From: Candidatus Syntrophopropionicum ammoniitolerans
GTDB taxonomy: Bacteria; Bacillota; Desulfotomaculia; Desulfotomaculales; Pelotomaculaceae
Length of the DNA stretch: 64,000 bases
Assembly (NCBI GenBank): GCA_013201395.1
Contig: JABMJD010000002.1
Coordinates: 1 to 64,000 of the forward strand
Direction: 5' to 3'
A model generated the notes under the pieces. That model saw nothing but the letters and a program-made list of their open reading frames with translations. It ran no database searches and was not told where the DNA came from. Numbering within the stretch: the first letter of the stretch is position 1; the number at the start of each line of letters is the position of its first letter. Below are positions 34,855 through 43,252 of the stretch, piece by piece. Position numbers and translations under genes: made by a program.

Positions 34855-36831
34855 ATGTCTAGAACGAAAAACCATGATGTACAATCCACGCCGGGTGAAA
34901 AAATGGTTTTTGACCCATCAGCAGGTTTTGCCGAAAAATCCCTGATTAGCAGTGTGGATGAATACAAAAAAATGTGGAGAAAATCCGTAGAAAAGCCCGA
35001 AGAATTTTGGGGCGAGATGGCCGAAAATATTGATTGGTTTAAGAAATGGGACAAAGTTGAAGAATTTGACTTTGAAGACAATCTATTTATCAGATACTTT
35101 GATGGTGGCAAGTTAAATGCCTCCTACAACTGCCTTGATCGCCATCTAAAAGGTTGGCGCCGCAACAAAGCAGCCCTAATCTGGCAGGGGGAACCCCTGG
35201 AGGACAGCAAAACATATACCTACCTCCAACTGCACAGTGAGGTGTGCAAATTTGCCAATGTCTTAAAAAGCATGGGGGTAAAAAAGGGAGATCGCGTTAG
35301 TGTCTATCTGCCGATGATCCCTGAACTTGTTATTACCTTACTAGCCTGTGCCAGAATTGGTGCCATCCATAGTGTGATTTTTGGTGGTTTCAGCGCCGAA
35401 GCCCTGCGTGAGCGCATTTTTAACGCAGGTGCAGAAATCTTAATTACCAATAATTATGGCTACAGATCCGGCAAGGTGCTGAAGGCCAAGCAAACAGCAG
35501 ATGAAGCCCTGTGCGATTGCCCCAAGGTTAAAAACTGCATTGTAGTGAGGAGAATAGACGAGGATTGCCCCATGCAAGAAGGCCGGGATCATTGGTACCA
35601 TGATCTGATGAAAGACGCCTCACCTAACTGTGAGCCCGAGCAAATGGAGTCAGAAGATCCACTGTTCGTACTTTACACCAGCGGCAGCACGGGCAAACCC
35701 AAAGGGGTGCTGCACACCACTGGCGGCTATATGGTATTTGCAAACACAACCTTCAGGTATATTTTCGATTATCGGGATGAAGACGTTTTCTGGTGCACTG
35801 CTGACGTGGGCTGGATTACCGGACATAGCTACATTGTATACGGCCCTCTTTCAGCAGGAGCAACCTCGCTGATGTTTGAGGGTACACCCAGCTATCCTCA
35901 ACCGGATCGGTTTTGGGAAATCATCGAAAAATACCGGGTTAATACCTTTTACACCGCACCTACTGCCATACGCTCCATGATGAGGAGCGGTAACAAGTGG
36001 CCACTGAGCAGAGATCTGAGCAGCCTGCGTTTGCTCGGTTCTGTCGGTGAACCGATAAACCCTGAAGCCTGGCTGTGGTTCTACAAGGTAATCGGCAAGG
36101 AGCAATGCCCCATTGTGGACACCTGGTGGCAAACTGAAACCGGCGGCATTTTAATATCACCCCTGCCTGGTGGCTTTCCATTGAAGCCGGGGGCAGCTAC
36201 ACTACCATTTTTTGGTGTGGATGCCAAGGTTATTCGTCACGATGGTACGGAGGCTGATATCAATGAAAGTGGATACCTGGTCATCACCAGGCCCTGGCCG
36301 GGTATCGCGCGCGGCATTTACGGTGAACCCAAAAGATTTAAGAGCACCTATTTTAGCCAATACCAGGGCTGCTATTTCACAGCCGACAGTGCCTCCAGGG
36401 ATGAAGACGGTTACTTTTGGCTATTGGGTCGCGTTGATGATGTGGTCAATATATCCGGGCACCGTTTGGGTACTGCGGAAGTGGAAGGTTCATTAGCAGT
36501 ACATTCCAAGGTAGCTGAGGCGGCAGTAGTAGGTTACCCCCATGATATCAAGGGTGAGGGCATATACGCCTATGTAACGTTAATAAATGGAGCTCAAGCA
36601 ACAGAAGATTTGCGAAAAGAGCTGGTTAGTATAGTGCGCCGGGAGATTGGCCCCATTGCTTCACCAGATGTCATACGTTTTGTTTCTTCCTTACCGAAAA
36701 CCAGGAGCGGTAAAATACTGAGACGGATCCTGAGAAAAATTGCGGCTGGGGAGGTTGAGGAACTTGGCGATATCTCCACACTGGCGGACCCCAGTGTAGT
36801 TAACGCCTTGATCGCCGACAAACCCTGCTAA
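34855..36831 (+). CDS. acsA: Acetyl-CoA synthetase (AMP-forming)
   Basis: 658 aa, full length. It activates acetate to acetyl-CoA through acetyl-AMP. Signatures are the P-loop YTSGSTGKPKGV near residue 275, DTWWQTETGG, and the C-terminal KTRSGKILRR, whose Lys is the site of regulatory acetylation. That Lys is what an AcuC-like deacetylase (see 14654-15700) would act on. A GGAGGGG ribosome site precedes the ATG. It is a single gene with a terminator directly after. Confidence 0.95.
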   Translation: MSRTKNHDVQSTPGEKMVFDPSAGFAEKSLISSVDEYKKMWRKSVEKPEEFWGEMAENIDWFKKWDKVEEFDFEDNLFIRYFDGGKLNASYNCLDRHLKGWRRNKAALIWQGEPLEDSKTYTYLQLHSEVCKFANVLKSMGVKKGDRVSVYLPMIPELVITLLACARIGAIHSVIFGGFSAEALRERIFNAGAEILITNNYGYRSGKVLKAKQTADEALCDCPKVKNCIVVRRIDEDCPMQEGRDHWYHDLMKDASPNCEPEQMESEDPLFVLYTSGSTGKPKGVLHTTGGYMVFANTTFRYIFDYRDEDVFWCTADVGWITGHSYIVYGPLSAGATSLMFEGTPSYPQPDRFWEIIEKYRVNTFYTAPTAIRSMMRSGNKWPLSRDLSSLRLLGSVGEPINPEAWLWFYKVIGKEQCPIVDTWWQTETGGILISPLPGGFPLKPGAATLPFFGVDAKVIRHDGTEADINESGYLVITRPWPGIARGIYGEPKRFKSTYFSQYQGCYFTADSASRDEDGYFWLLGRVDDVVNISGHRLGTAEVEGSLAVHSKVAEAAVVGYPHDIKGEGIYAYVTLINGAQATEDLRKELVSIVRREIGPIASPDVIRFVSSLPKTRSGKILRRILRKIAAGEVEELGDISTLADPSVVNALIADKPC

Positions 36832-36879
36832 GTCAAACAAATTTTTAATCATTCACTTAACACTTAAAAACCATCATAA

Positions 36880-36909
36880 AAAAACCCCCTGCTTGTCCAG
36901 GGGGTTTTT
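36880..36909. terminator. Bidirectional terminator between acsA and the NifU-like gene
   Basis: AAAACCCCCTG, a 6-nt loop, CAGGGGGTTTTT, with A-rich and T-rich flanks serving both converging genes. Confidence 0.92.
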
Positions 36910-36913
36910 GCAT

Positions 36914-37135
36914 TTAAACTGATACTACTTCTTTAACTTCGGGTACCTCCTGTTTAAGTAAACGCTCGATACCCTGCTTGAGGGTTATTGTAGCGCCCGG
37001 GCAGCCGCTGCAGGCCCCTTGGAGACGCACCTTCACCAAACCGTCTTCGGTTACATCAATAAGTTCAACATCACCGCCGTCCCTTTGCAGAAATGGACGA
37101 ACCTTATCCAGTGCCGTTGCTACTTTTTCCTTCAC
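36914..37135 (-). CDS. NifU C-terminal domain (NFU) iron-sulfur scaffold protein
   Basis: 73 aa, only the NFU domain. It carries and delivers iron-sulfur clusters. The conserved [16 protein letters not shown] motif holds both cluster cysteines (C-x-x-C). Stand-alone NFU proteins of this size are common in clostridia. The ATG lies just behind a ribosome site, and the gene is convergent with acsA. Confidence 0.92.
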   Translation of the reverse strand: MKEKVATALDKVRPFLQRDGGDVELIDVTEDGLVKVRLQGACSGCPGATITLKQGIERLLKQEVPEVKEVVSV

Positions 37136-37417
37136 CAGTATTTGACCCCCCTTTAACCATAATTATTATGACTGTTCCTAGCCTCAACTATGTGTCTCTC
37201 TATAGTTTAAACCTATTTTACATGTTATAAATCTCTATTACAACAATTTATTTTGTGTTATATAATAAATAATGAAAACAAAAATGTTTTACCAGCAGCA
37301 ATGGCCGTATAATTATAGTTGAATTTCAAAAACCCTCTCGAACCACACAAAAACATGGCCCTCATATTGACTTGGATGTATTCTTTCTGATAAAATAAAG
37401 TCTGTCATATTGATAAT

Positions 37418-37506
37418 GCCGAAGTGGCGGAACTGGCAGACGCAGCGGACTCAAAATCCGCCGTGGTTCACCCCACGTGTGGGTTCGACTCCCACCTTCG
37501 GCACCA
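37418..37506 (+). tRNA. tRNA-Leu (anticodon CAA)
   Basis: 89 nt. The acceptor GCCGAAG pairs with CTTCGGC, followed by an encoded ACCA end. The anticodon stem GCGGA/TCCGC holds the loop CTCAAAA with anticodon CAA at 37452-37454. The long variable arm (CCGTGGTTCACCCCACG) identifies a class II tRNA, and the T loop TTCGACT is present. It sits at the edge of an accessory-looking patch (37.7-39.3 kb), and tRNA genes are common integration sites. Confidence 0.96.
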
Positions 37507-37515
37507 GCTAAAAAT

Positions 37516-37571
37516 AGCAACCCCGCAAACCCGCGCCAACACTGGATCACAAGGCAGCGGGGTTTTGCTTT
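37516..37571 (+). terminator. Hairpin terminator downstream of the tRNA
   Basis: AGCAACCCCGC pairs with GCGGGGTTTTGCT across a 30-nt loop, followed by TTTT. It would end the tRNA transcript. Confidence 0.6.
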
Positions 37572-37614
37572 TAAGGGGAAAATAACACAACCGTAACACA
37601 GCCCGCAACCCAAA

Positions 37615-37651
37615 ATAAACATAACCCCGGCTAAAAGCCAGGGTTTATTTT
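37615..37651. terminator. Hairpin flanking the accessory patch (left)
   Basis: ATAACCCCGGCT, a short loop, AGCCAGGGTTTATTTT. It resembles the hairpin at 39318-39353 in sequence (ATAACCCC-x-GC, then GGGG/GGGT and TTATTTT). It could terminate the minus-strand gene that ends at 37708. Confidence 0.6.
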
Positions 37652-37707
37652 CTAACGGCAGGTTAGTGTTGTGCATGAGTCAATTATAGAAAACTATGAC
37701 AGGGTCT

Positions 37708-38453
37708 CTAGTCATACTGCTTTTTCATTTTTATTAGCCAATTCGGCAAAACCTTATTTACCACCTTCATCATATGTGGCAGCTGAGAACCTGCTTCTTT
37801 ATTTTCAGCCTTTTCATAGTCAATGTTTAATTGTATTTCTTCTATATATGGGATAGTGTCTTCCTTGACTATAGAATATTGGTCCAAGGACTTAAGTAAA
37901 ACCTCACTATATAAACCCCATTCTTTAGCAAATTTATCAGCTTCTCTTTGCCGCCTCTGCTCCTTCCAATTTTCAAATGCCTGGTCAAAGTCCAGGTCGG
38001 CCTTTAGTTGCCTGGTAAGCAATTCTTTTTCAACAAATTCTTTCAATAATTTAGCCTGCTTCGCCTGCCCCATATCGCTTAATTCTTGAATTTCTTCATA
38101 GATTAGCCTCAAAGTTTCATCATCTACTGTTTGGATGCATTTCTCATTCTTAATTTTTGACCCGATTAAGCCTAATATGTGCTTATCATCTATTACCTGC
38201 CTTGTGGTAATTCTTGTTTTCCCACTTAAAGGGGTTATTGGCTCATCTATCAGGTCTATTTCATTATATTTTAAGTTTTTATAAGCACCTGCATATTTTA
38301 ACCAGGTATGTTTGTCTATTTTAAATCATCTCTTTGTCCTTCAATGCCACCTTTATTTCTATATGCGGCATCTACCATCCCCCTATATCTAGGGTACTCT
38401 AATGTCACTAAGAAAGACATACAATTACCTCTAGAATCAAATAAATAATCCAT
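37708..38453 (-). pseudogene. Gene split by a -1 frame change (pseudogene or frameshifted gene), unknown function
   Basis: The reading frame opens at ATG 38453, behind GGAGG at ideal spacing, and codes 45 residues (MDYLFDSRGNCMSFLVTLEY...) to a TAG at 38318-38316. A second frame, -1 relative to the first, is open from there to 37708 (KIDKHTWLKYAGAYKN ... LPNWLIKMKKQYD). The switch lies exactly at T TTA AAA (38325-38319), a classical -1 slippery heptamer. The joined protein would be about 247 aa, charged and helical. The C-terminal half gives a weak impression of the end of type I restriction R subunits, but I cannot name the family. Confidence 0.6.
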
Positions 38454-38492
38454 TATATACCTCCAATATTTCTTTAGGTTATTCGATCACGT

Positions 38493-38810
38493 TTATTTTA
38501 CCAACCATCCATAATCCTGGCTGCAATCCACGATGTAATCAACGTACACCGCATGATCCTTAATTTGATATAGAATGAGATACCATTTCTCAATGAACAT
38601 CTTGTGGTATTTGTTTGGCGGAATAAACTCGGCCTCCAGAAAAGGGAAACGCTCCGGCATTTGGTGAAGGGAACGGATGGCGTCCATCAGGTCGTTTTTG
38701 ATCTTGCGGGCGGCGGTGGGACTCTCCTGCGCCAGAAAACGGACATGGCTCGCCAGCATTTGACGGGCGCGATAGGAAACAATCACCTTATATTGAGGGT
38801 TCTTTTCCAT
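38493..38810 (-). CDS. ParE/RelE superfamily toxin
   Basis: 105 aa. The fold pattern fits: KVIVSYRARQMLASHVRFLA, a helix pair with AARKIKNDLMDAI and LHQMPERFPFLE, then strands KWYLILYQI and VYVDYIVDCSQDYG. It is the toxin of a type II pair. I chose the ATG at 38810, with GGTGGAG close upstream; it overlaps the antitoxin gene by 23 nt, which is typical coupling. Confidence 0.88.
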   Translation of the reverse strand: MEKNPQYKVIVSYRARQMLASHVRFLAQESPTAARKIKNDLMDAIRSLHQMPERFPFLEAEFIPPNKYHKMFIEKWYLILYQIKDHAVYVDYIVDCSQDYGWLVK

Positions 38811-39078
38811 GCTCCACCTCGTCAATAATGCTGTCCAGATAGCTGTCCAGTTCATCCGGCGTTGTTCCGGCGCGCCCGGCTAGACGGTCTTCCTCGACGG
38901 CCAGCAGTTCTTCCCGCAGCTTCAGCATTTTTTCACGGCGGCTAAAGGCCTTTATATCCATCACCACGAGATCTCCCTTGCCGTTTTTGGTAAGATACAC
39001 AGGCTCACCTGTAGACCTGCACAAATCCGCTATTTCATTATAGTTCTGCCGGATGCTTGCGGACGGCTTGATCTGCAT
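38788..39078 (-). CDS. Phd/YefM family antitoxin
   Basis: 96 aa. The N-terminal DNA-binding domain MQIKPSASIRQNYNEIADLC, then the VYLTKNGKGDLVVMDI strand, is the Phd/YefM pattern. The acidic C-terminus (EDRLAGRAGTTPDELDSYLD) would bind the toxin. The ATG at 39078 follows AAGGAG. The pair is probably autoregulated. It lies in the accessory patch next to tRNA-Leu. Confidence 0.9.
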   Translation of the reverse strand: MQIKPSASIRQNYNEIADLCRSTGEPVYLTKNGKGDLVVMDIKAFSRREKMLKLREELLAVEEDRLAGRAGTTPDELDSYLDSIIDEVEHGKEPSI

Positions 39079-39149
39079 GATATCAACTCCTTGTAGTAAA
39101 ATTCTAACCATATTATAGCTCCCTCTTGCTATGGAATCAACTGCTTTGG

Positions 39150-39263
39150 TTAGAACCTTTCGGTTTCCTGCGGCCGTCTTATCCCTAACGCTATTTTCAA
39201 ATAATCGTTGTAATCCTTCCCGTGCTGAGGCGGCTCATCGGTAATGGTGTAGCCACCCTTCAT
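39150..39263 (-). pseudogene. Small ORF or 3' remnant of a gene
   Basis: 37 codons from an ATG at 39263 (MKGGYTITDEPPQHGKDYND ... RRPQETERF). The same frame stays open upstream for another 35 or more codons (LPVYRLRYNPNIEQS before the Met) through the hairpin at 39318-39353, without a usable start. It reads like the tail of a longer protein that has lost its front. I do not recognise the family. Confidence 0.35.
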
Positions 39264-39317
39264 GGATTGCTCAATATTTGGGTTATATCTTAATCTATAT
39301 ACTGGGAGCTTATTAGC

Positions 39318-39353
39318 AAAAAATAACCCCAGCCAAATGCCGGGGTTATTTTT
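39318..39353. terminator. Hairpin flanking the accessory patch (right)
   Basis: AAAAATAACCCCAGC, a short loop, then GCCGGGGTTATTTTT. It acts as a terminator in either direction; on the minus strand it closes the phenylacetate-CoA ligase unit. It is similar to 37615-37651. Confidence 0.75.
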
Positions 39354-39394
39354 CTTAGGTTCAGGATCCAGTTGGTATCATTTTTTTGCAAACT

Positions 39395-39610
39395 CTAGAT
39401 ACTCATGGCCAGCTCCGGTTGAGCCTTCAATACCTCCGCAGCATCAGTAATGTTAAGTTCCAACATTTTGATCATAGCGGACATCCTGACAACATTCATT
39501 TCTACACATTTATTACCACAACTGCAACCCAGTTTTTTTAAGGCTTCTGATTCTTTCCGGATGTTGGCAATAATATCAGCCATTTCGCATAGTTTAGATA
39601 TTTCGGTCAA
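39395..39610 (-). CDS. Small Cys-containing protein next to phenylacetate-CoA ligase
   Basis: 71 aa, helical, with a central CSCGNKC cluster that could bind a metal. The start is a TTG with AAGGGGG upstream. It follows the ligase gene by 15 bp, so both are one operon. The family is not recognised. Confidence 0.6.
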   Translation of the reverse strand: MTEISKLCEMADIIANIRKESEALKKLGCSCGNKCVEMNVVRMSAMIKMLELNITDAAEVLKAQPELAMSI

Positions 39611-39625
39611 AATTATCGCCCCCTT

Positions 39626-40957
39626 TTATAATTTATTCCTTAGGTCTTTAAAACGCTTGGCCTTCACTTGATACCTGGGTAGGGAACCATAAGGGTGACT
39701 TTCATAAACATAGTTCAGGTTGGTTTTCAATCGCAACAACATGGCCAATTCCGCTTCTATCTCATTTTCATGGCCCTCATAACCGGGCGCTAGTTCATAC
39801 TTTAGGGTGATTTTGTCTACGTCTCCTTTTTTATCCACAACCAATTCATATTCGTTGCCTAACTTGTCAAAACTACGCACCGCTTCTTCCACAGCAACAG
39901 GACTGAACAGAACTCCTTTAACTTTGGTAATATGGTCAATACGGCCCTGGATTCCGCCCTTGAACACACGGTGTGTGCGGCCACAGGCACAACCATTTTC
40001 ACTCCACATGGCCACATCCTTGGTATCATAACGCACACATGGTTGGGCTAGCCGATCGAAGGCTGTGATGACAACCTTGCCAAGTTTATTGGGTTCCTCA
40101 ATGGGTGCTCCAGTGTCCAAATCGAGAAGTTCTGCCAGGAAAAAGGCTTCATTAACGTGCATGCCGCCCGGTTTACAAGAACACTCATATCCCCAGGCTC
40201 CCATTTCTGTGGCACCAATATGATCATATACATTGCAGCCCCAGGCATCTTCCATCCTTTTTTTGGTAGTGGGAACACTAGCGCCTGGTTCGCCCGCACA
40301 CAGAATTTTCGTAATGCCCAGATCCCTTGGATCAATGCCCATTTTGCGGGCAGTGTCCGCCATACCAAGTACATAGGTAGGTGTAGCCATAAAAGCAGTA
40401 GCCCGAAGCTCCTTCATTTTTAGTATTCTTTCTTCTGTGTTCAACAGGGCCCCCGAAACAATCTCACAGCCTATTTTCTCAGCCGCATAGTGGCCTGCCC
40501 AATAGGCAACAAATACATTGTATCCAAAGGGTAGATAAACCCTATCGGTATTTCTAAAACCCATCGCCCACAGGAACTGGCACCAGGTTTCGGCCCACCA
40601 CTCCCAGTCCTGCCATGTATCAGGCTGGACTATCGGCTGCCCTGTGGTGCCACTGGTTTGGTGGTAAACTGTCACATCTTCTAAAGGAACACAAAGAGAA
40701 TCACCATAAGGCCACGGCTCCTTGTACTGGGCCCGCCGGTAACTCTCTTTTTCTAATAGCGGCACTTTATTGATATCATCCCATGTTCTAATGTCCCCTG
40801 GGGTTAAACCAGCTTCATCATAAAGCCCTCTGTATAGTCTTGAGTTATCATAAGCCCATTTCAATATCTTTTTAAATTTGATTAATTGGAGTTCTTTTAG
40901 TTTTTCAACCGGCATGGTTTCCAAAACAGGATTCCAATAAATGTCTGGGCTAAGCAT
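39626..40957 (-). CDS. Phenylacetate-CoA ligase family AMP-forming enzyme
   Basis: 443 aa. It activates an aryl- or short-chain acid to its CoA thioester. PaaK-type motifs are YHQTSGTTGQPIVQPDTW (AMP loop), then DHIGATEMGAWGYEC and VRYDTKDVAMW, and a zinc-like CACGRTH segment. I chose the ATG at 40957 behind GGAGGTGG; the longer frame to 41020 is not family-like. Relatives in fermenters and sulfate reducers act on phenylacetate, indole-acetate or benzoate; the substrate here is unknown. Confidence 0.9.
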   Translation of the reverse strand: MLSPDIYWNPVLETMPVEKLKELQLIKFKKILKWAYDNSRLYRGLYDEAGLTPGDIRTWDDINKVPLLEKESYRRAQYKEPWPYGDSLCVPLEDVTVYHQTSGTTGQPIVQPDTWQDWEWWAETWCQFLWAMGFRNTDRVYLPFGYNVFVAYWAGHYAAEKIGCEIVSGALLNTEERILKMKELRATAFMATPTYVLGMADTARKMGIDPRDLGITKILCAGEPGASVPTTKKRMEDAWGCNVYDHIGATEMGAWGYECSCKPGGMHVNEAFFLAELLDLDTGAPIEEPNKLGKVVITAFDRLAQPCVRYDTKDVAMWSENGCACGRTHRVFKGGIQGRIDHITKVKGVLFSPVAVEEAVRSFDKLGNEYELVVDKKGDVDKITLKYELAPGYEGHENEIEAELAMLLRLKTNLNYVYESHPYGSLPRYQVKAKRFKDLRNKL

Positions 40958-41098
40958 GTTGCCACCTCCATTTTGGTTGCTATTATTGTGGAAAAACAGG
41001 TCTTTCATAACCCTCCTCATTAATCTTTAATCTGATTATTCAAATAATTATGGGCAGATAACGACATTGTTCTTATATAGTAGAAACATAAATCGTAC

Positions 41099-41190
41099 GC
41101 CAGCATCCAATATCTAAGCAAACCTGCCCCTTCTTCCGGGAAAGGAACCCCGAATCGATGCTGCCGAGGTTAAGATGTTCACACCTTAAC
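41099..41190 (-). promoter_or_regulatory. Structured non-coding element upstream of the ligase gene
   Basis: Closing arms GCCAGCATC (41099-41107) and GATGCTGCC (41157-41165) pair with one mismatch and enclose a GC-rich core. The core has its own CGGG/CCCG hairpin and a conserved-looking GGCAGGTTTGCTTAG. A second hairpin, AGGTTAAG (41167-41174) with CTTAAC, follows. On the minus strand this lies about 140 nt ahead of the ligase start. It does not match any riboswitch I can recall. Confidence 0.4.
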
Positions 41191-41397
41191 TAAATATTAC
41201 AATGTTGAATAAGGAATATTAAATACATGTTGCCGATTGAATTAATAACTAATGATAATAAATACCCTAAAAGGGTTTAACAACTGATTATCAGCCTTTC
41301 ATAGGTATGCAAAATCATGTTACCCATGGAAAGCCGATCAATAGATATGCCTTAAGATATATGAACTTCTCCCTTGAACTTCTACTTGACATGCAAA

Positions 41398-41423
41398 AAG
41401 AGCAGGGCTTTTTCCTGCTCTTC
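41398..41423 (-). terminator. Rho-independent terminator for the minus-strand genes
   Basis: AAGAGCAGG, a loop, CCTGCTCTT with T-run on the minus strand (TTTTT before GCATG). It follows the small membrane protein gene. Confidence 0.85.
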
Positions 41424-41449
41424 TAAATAATATATTACTAATAAATATT

Positions 41450-41734
41450 TCATTGGCCTTTTTTTACTGCCATTTTGCTTTTCCGCCCGGACTTCCCGGT
41501 ACTGTTCCTGCCGGCAGAGTTGTCTTCCTCTACAACGGTAGAAGTGCGGGCAGCCTTCTTTAAAGTCAGATATCTATAATATACATATACAAACATGGCG
41601 TAGAGCGGAATAACCAGGGCTATTTTATTCCTGTTTGTTATCCAGGGAACAGCAAACAAAAGGATGCCCAGCACAGTTACAAAAATCGCATACCAACGCC
41701 ATCTTTTTAATTCAGTACTTTTCAAATCCTTCAT
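41450..41734 (-). CDS. Small membrane protein, unknown function
   Basis: About 94 aa with two hydrophobic segments (WYAIFVTVLGILLFAVPW and IALVIPLYAMFVYVYY) and a basic, Lys/Ser-rich C-terminus. A GGGGGGAG site lies 13 nt before the ATG at 41734. In-frame ATGs at 41767 and 41782 are possible but less supported. The family is not recognised. Confidence 0.6.
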   Translation of the reverse strand: MKDLKSTELKRWRWYAIFVTVLGILLFAVPWITNRNKIALVIPLYAMFVYVYYRYLTLKKAARTSTVVEEDNSAGRNSTGKSGRKSKMAVKKGQ

Positions 41735-41818
41735 TTTATTTTTATGTCTCCCCCCATATAATTTCATATCGTGTGCAAGCATCCACGGGCTGTTTCTACC
41801 AAATACAGTATTGACATT

Positions 41819-42037
41819 TTATTTTTTCTTCAACCATCCCAAACTAATTGGTATAATCTTGGGGGTCTCCAGCTCTGATTCAAGAAAATAGATCATTTTG
41901 TTGCAATCTCGACAAAAGTAGACATCCTTTTTCCCACAAGACATAATTATTAGTTCACCGCCACAAGCACATTTGGTTTCTTCTTTTTGCGGTTCCCGGG
42001 TCTTCCGGGATCTGAACAAATCTAATAAGGAGGCCAT
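41819..42037 (-). CDS. Small zinc-ribbon protein
   Basis: 72 aa. Two Cys pairs (KCACGGEL and YFCRDCNKM) plus SCGKKD form a zinc-ribbon. The N-terminus is short and basic (LFRSRKTRE). A GGTGAG ribosome site precedes the ATG. It lies upstream of the small membrane protein gene on the same strand. The function is unknown. Confidence 0.7.
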   Translation of the reverse strand: MASLLDLFRSRKTREPQKEETKCACGGELIIMSCGKKDVYFCRDCNKMIYFLESELETPKIIPISLGWLKKK

Positions 42038-42286
42038 CTATCTCACCTATTTTCTTATTATATTGTCTTAATGAAACACAATCCTTATTATACCACGTTA
42101 AAAACAAATAACACCATTGGAGAAATATAGTACACCCAAGCTATTAATAAGAGCCATATTTACCACTGTGCTTGTGTATGAAATAAGTGTCAATTAGTAG
42201 GTTATGAGAAAGTTCTTGTTTCCGATTATGTTGTTTGACTATCCTTTGCATTTAATTTATAATTGTAAAAACAAAGGAGTGTTAAT

Positions 42287-42586
42287 ATGTCGTTTGAGGT
42301 ATACAAACCCCGTTTAGAAAAGGAAGCTACAGTGGCTATTTCAAAAAATCATCTTACTCTAAACAAAAAACTAGCTGAAAAGTTTGACACCCGATATGTG
42401 GAGCTTGCTTTTGATCGGGAAACAAATACTATACGAATTAAAGCTGCTAATGGGGAAAACGGACTCGTTCTCAATAAAAACAAAATTGGTGCCAGGGGTT
42501 TTTTTAAGCATTTCAACATTCAACAAAAAGGCAAATATGCTGCAATATTTAACGAAGAGGAAAAGACCATTCTTGTGAAATATTAA
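42287..42586 (+). CDS. Hypothetical protein
   Basis: 99 aa with an AAAGGAG site at ideal spacing. It looks alpha/beta, with many Lys/Asn. One stretch (VAISKNHLTLNKKLAEKF) recalls the swapped-hairpin start of AbrB-like domains, but not convincingly. It stands alone between two long non-coding spacers. It is the only plus-strand gene between 36.8 and 55.6 kb, apart from the tRNA. Confidence 0.65.
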   Translation: MSFEVYKPRLEKEATVAISKNHLTLNKKLAEKFDTRYVELAFDRETNTIRIKAANGENGLVLNKNKIGARGFFKHFNIQQKGKYAAIFNEEEKTILVKY

Positions 42587-42678
42587 AACCATTTGTTGTT
42601 ACAACTGATACCAATTTTATATCTTGCCGGCAAATAGGGTTAAATATTATTTGCTACGGTATGATCATAAACAATTGG

Positions 42679-43185
42679 CTAGTGAATATTAAAATCAGTT
42701 TTACTACCACTTTGCAGGATTTCCAGTAGCTGTATGAGTTCGGTACTACTTTTCTTATTCATAGCCGTATCGGCTACCTTGTTGGACAACCCTTCCATAC
42801 CCTCTCCCACATCACGCACCAGGAGCGCTTTGGGCCTGAACCGCCCCATTTTGTCCATACCGGCAGTTATTCCTTCCTCGATTAGGCTCCAGTCCGTCAT
42901 CAAGACCAGATGACCTCTTTTAATTATCACCGGCAGGTATTCCCACATATCCAGGGTAAAACCTATGGAGACCACACCTTCCCCTTCCCAGCATATCTTC
43001 AGTGTTACTACATATTCATTATCGTTAATCGAAGTTAATTCCCAATCAAACCAGTAATCAATCTCCTCACCTTCGTGAAAACGTTTATATAAAACAGACA
43101 AGTCCTGCTCCAGGGTCGGGACCACCATAATCACGGCCTGTTCTGTTTCTCCAATGAACTCGGGGAAGGCCATTTCCTTTTCCAT
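42679..43185 (-). CDS. Hypothetical protein
   Basis: 168 aa, no membrane segment or signal peptide. It has hydrophobic strands (AVIMVVPTLEQDL, YVVTLKICWEGEGVVSIGF) and an acidic N-terminal half. I do not recognise it. It is a single gene upstream of the macro-domain fusion gene only in orientation, 70 bp away on its far side. Confidence 0.6.
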   Translation of the reverse strand: MEKEMAFPEFIGETEQAVIMVVPTLEQDLSVLYKRFHEGEEIDYWFDWELTSINDNEYVVTLKICWEGEGVVSIGFTLDMWEYLPVIIKRGHLVLMTDWSLIEEGITAGMDKMGRFRPKALLVRDVGEGMEGLSNKVADTAMNKKSSTELIQLLEILQSGSKTDFNIH

Positions 43186-43252
43186 ACCTTATACCCCCAT
43201 TAATTTTTAATGTGCTCATTGCCCGCCTACCACTGAAAGGACCCATGTTTAT

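Noticed and set aside
37362-37676. Minus-strand open frame over tRNA-Leu
   Set aside because: It overlaps the whole tRNA and reads like its complement; no ribosome site.
40958-41098. Extended N-terminus of the phenylacetate-CoA ligase from 41020
   Set aside because: A strong GGAGGTGG site precedes the ATG at 40957, and the 21 extra residues are low-complexity and unlike the family.
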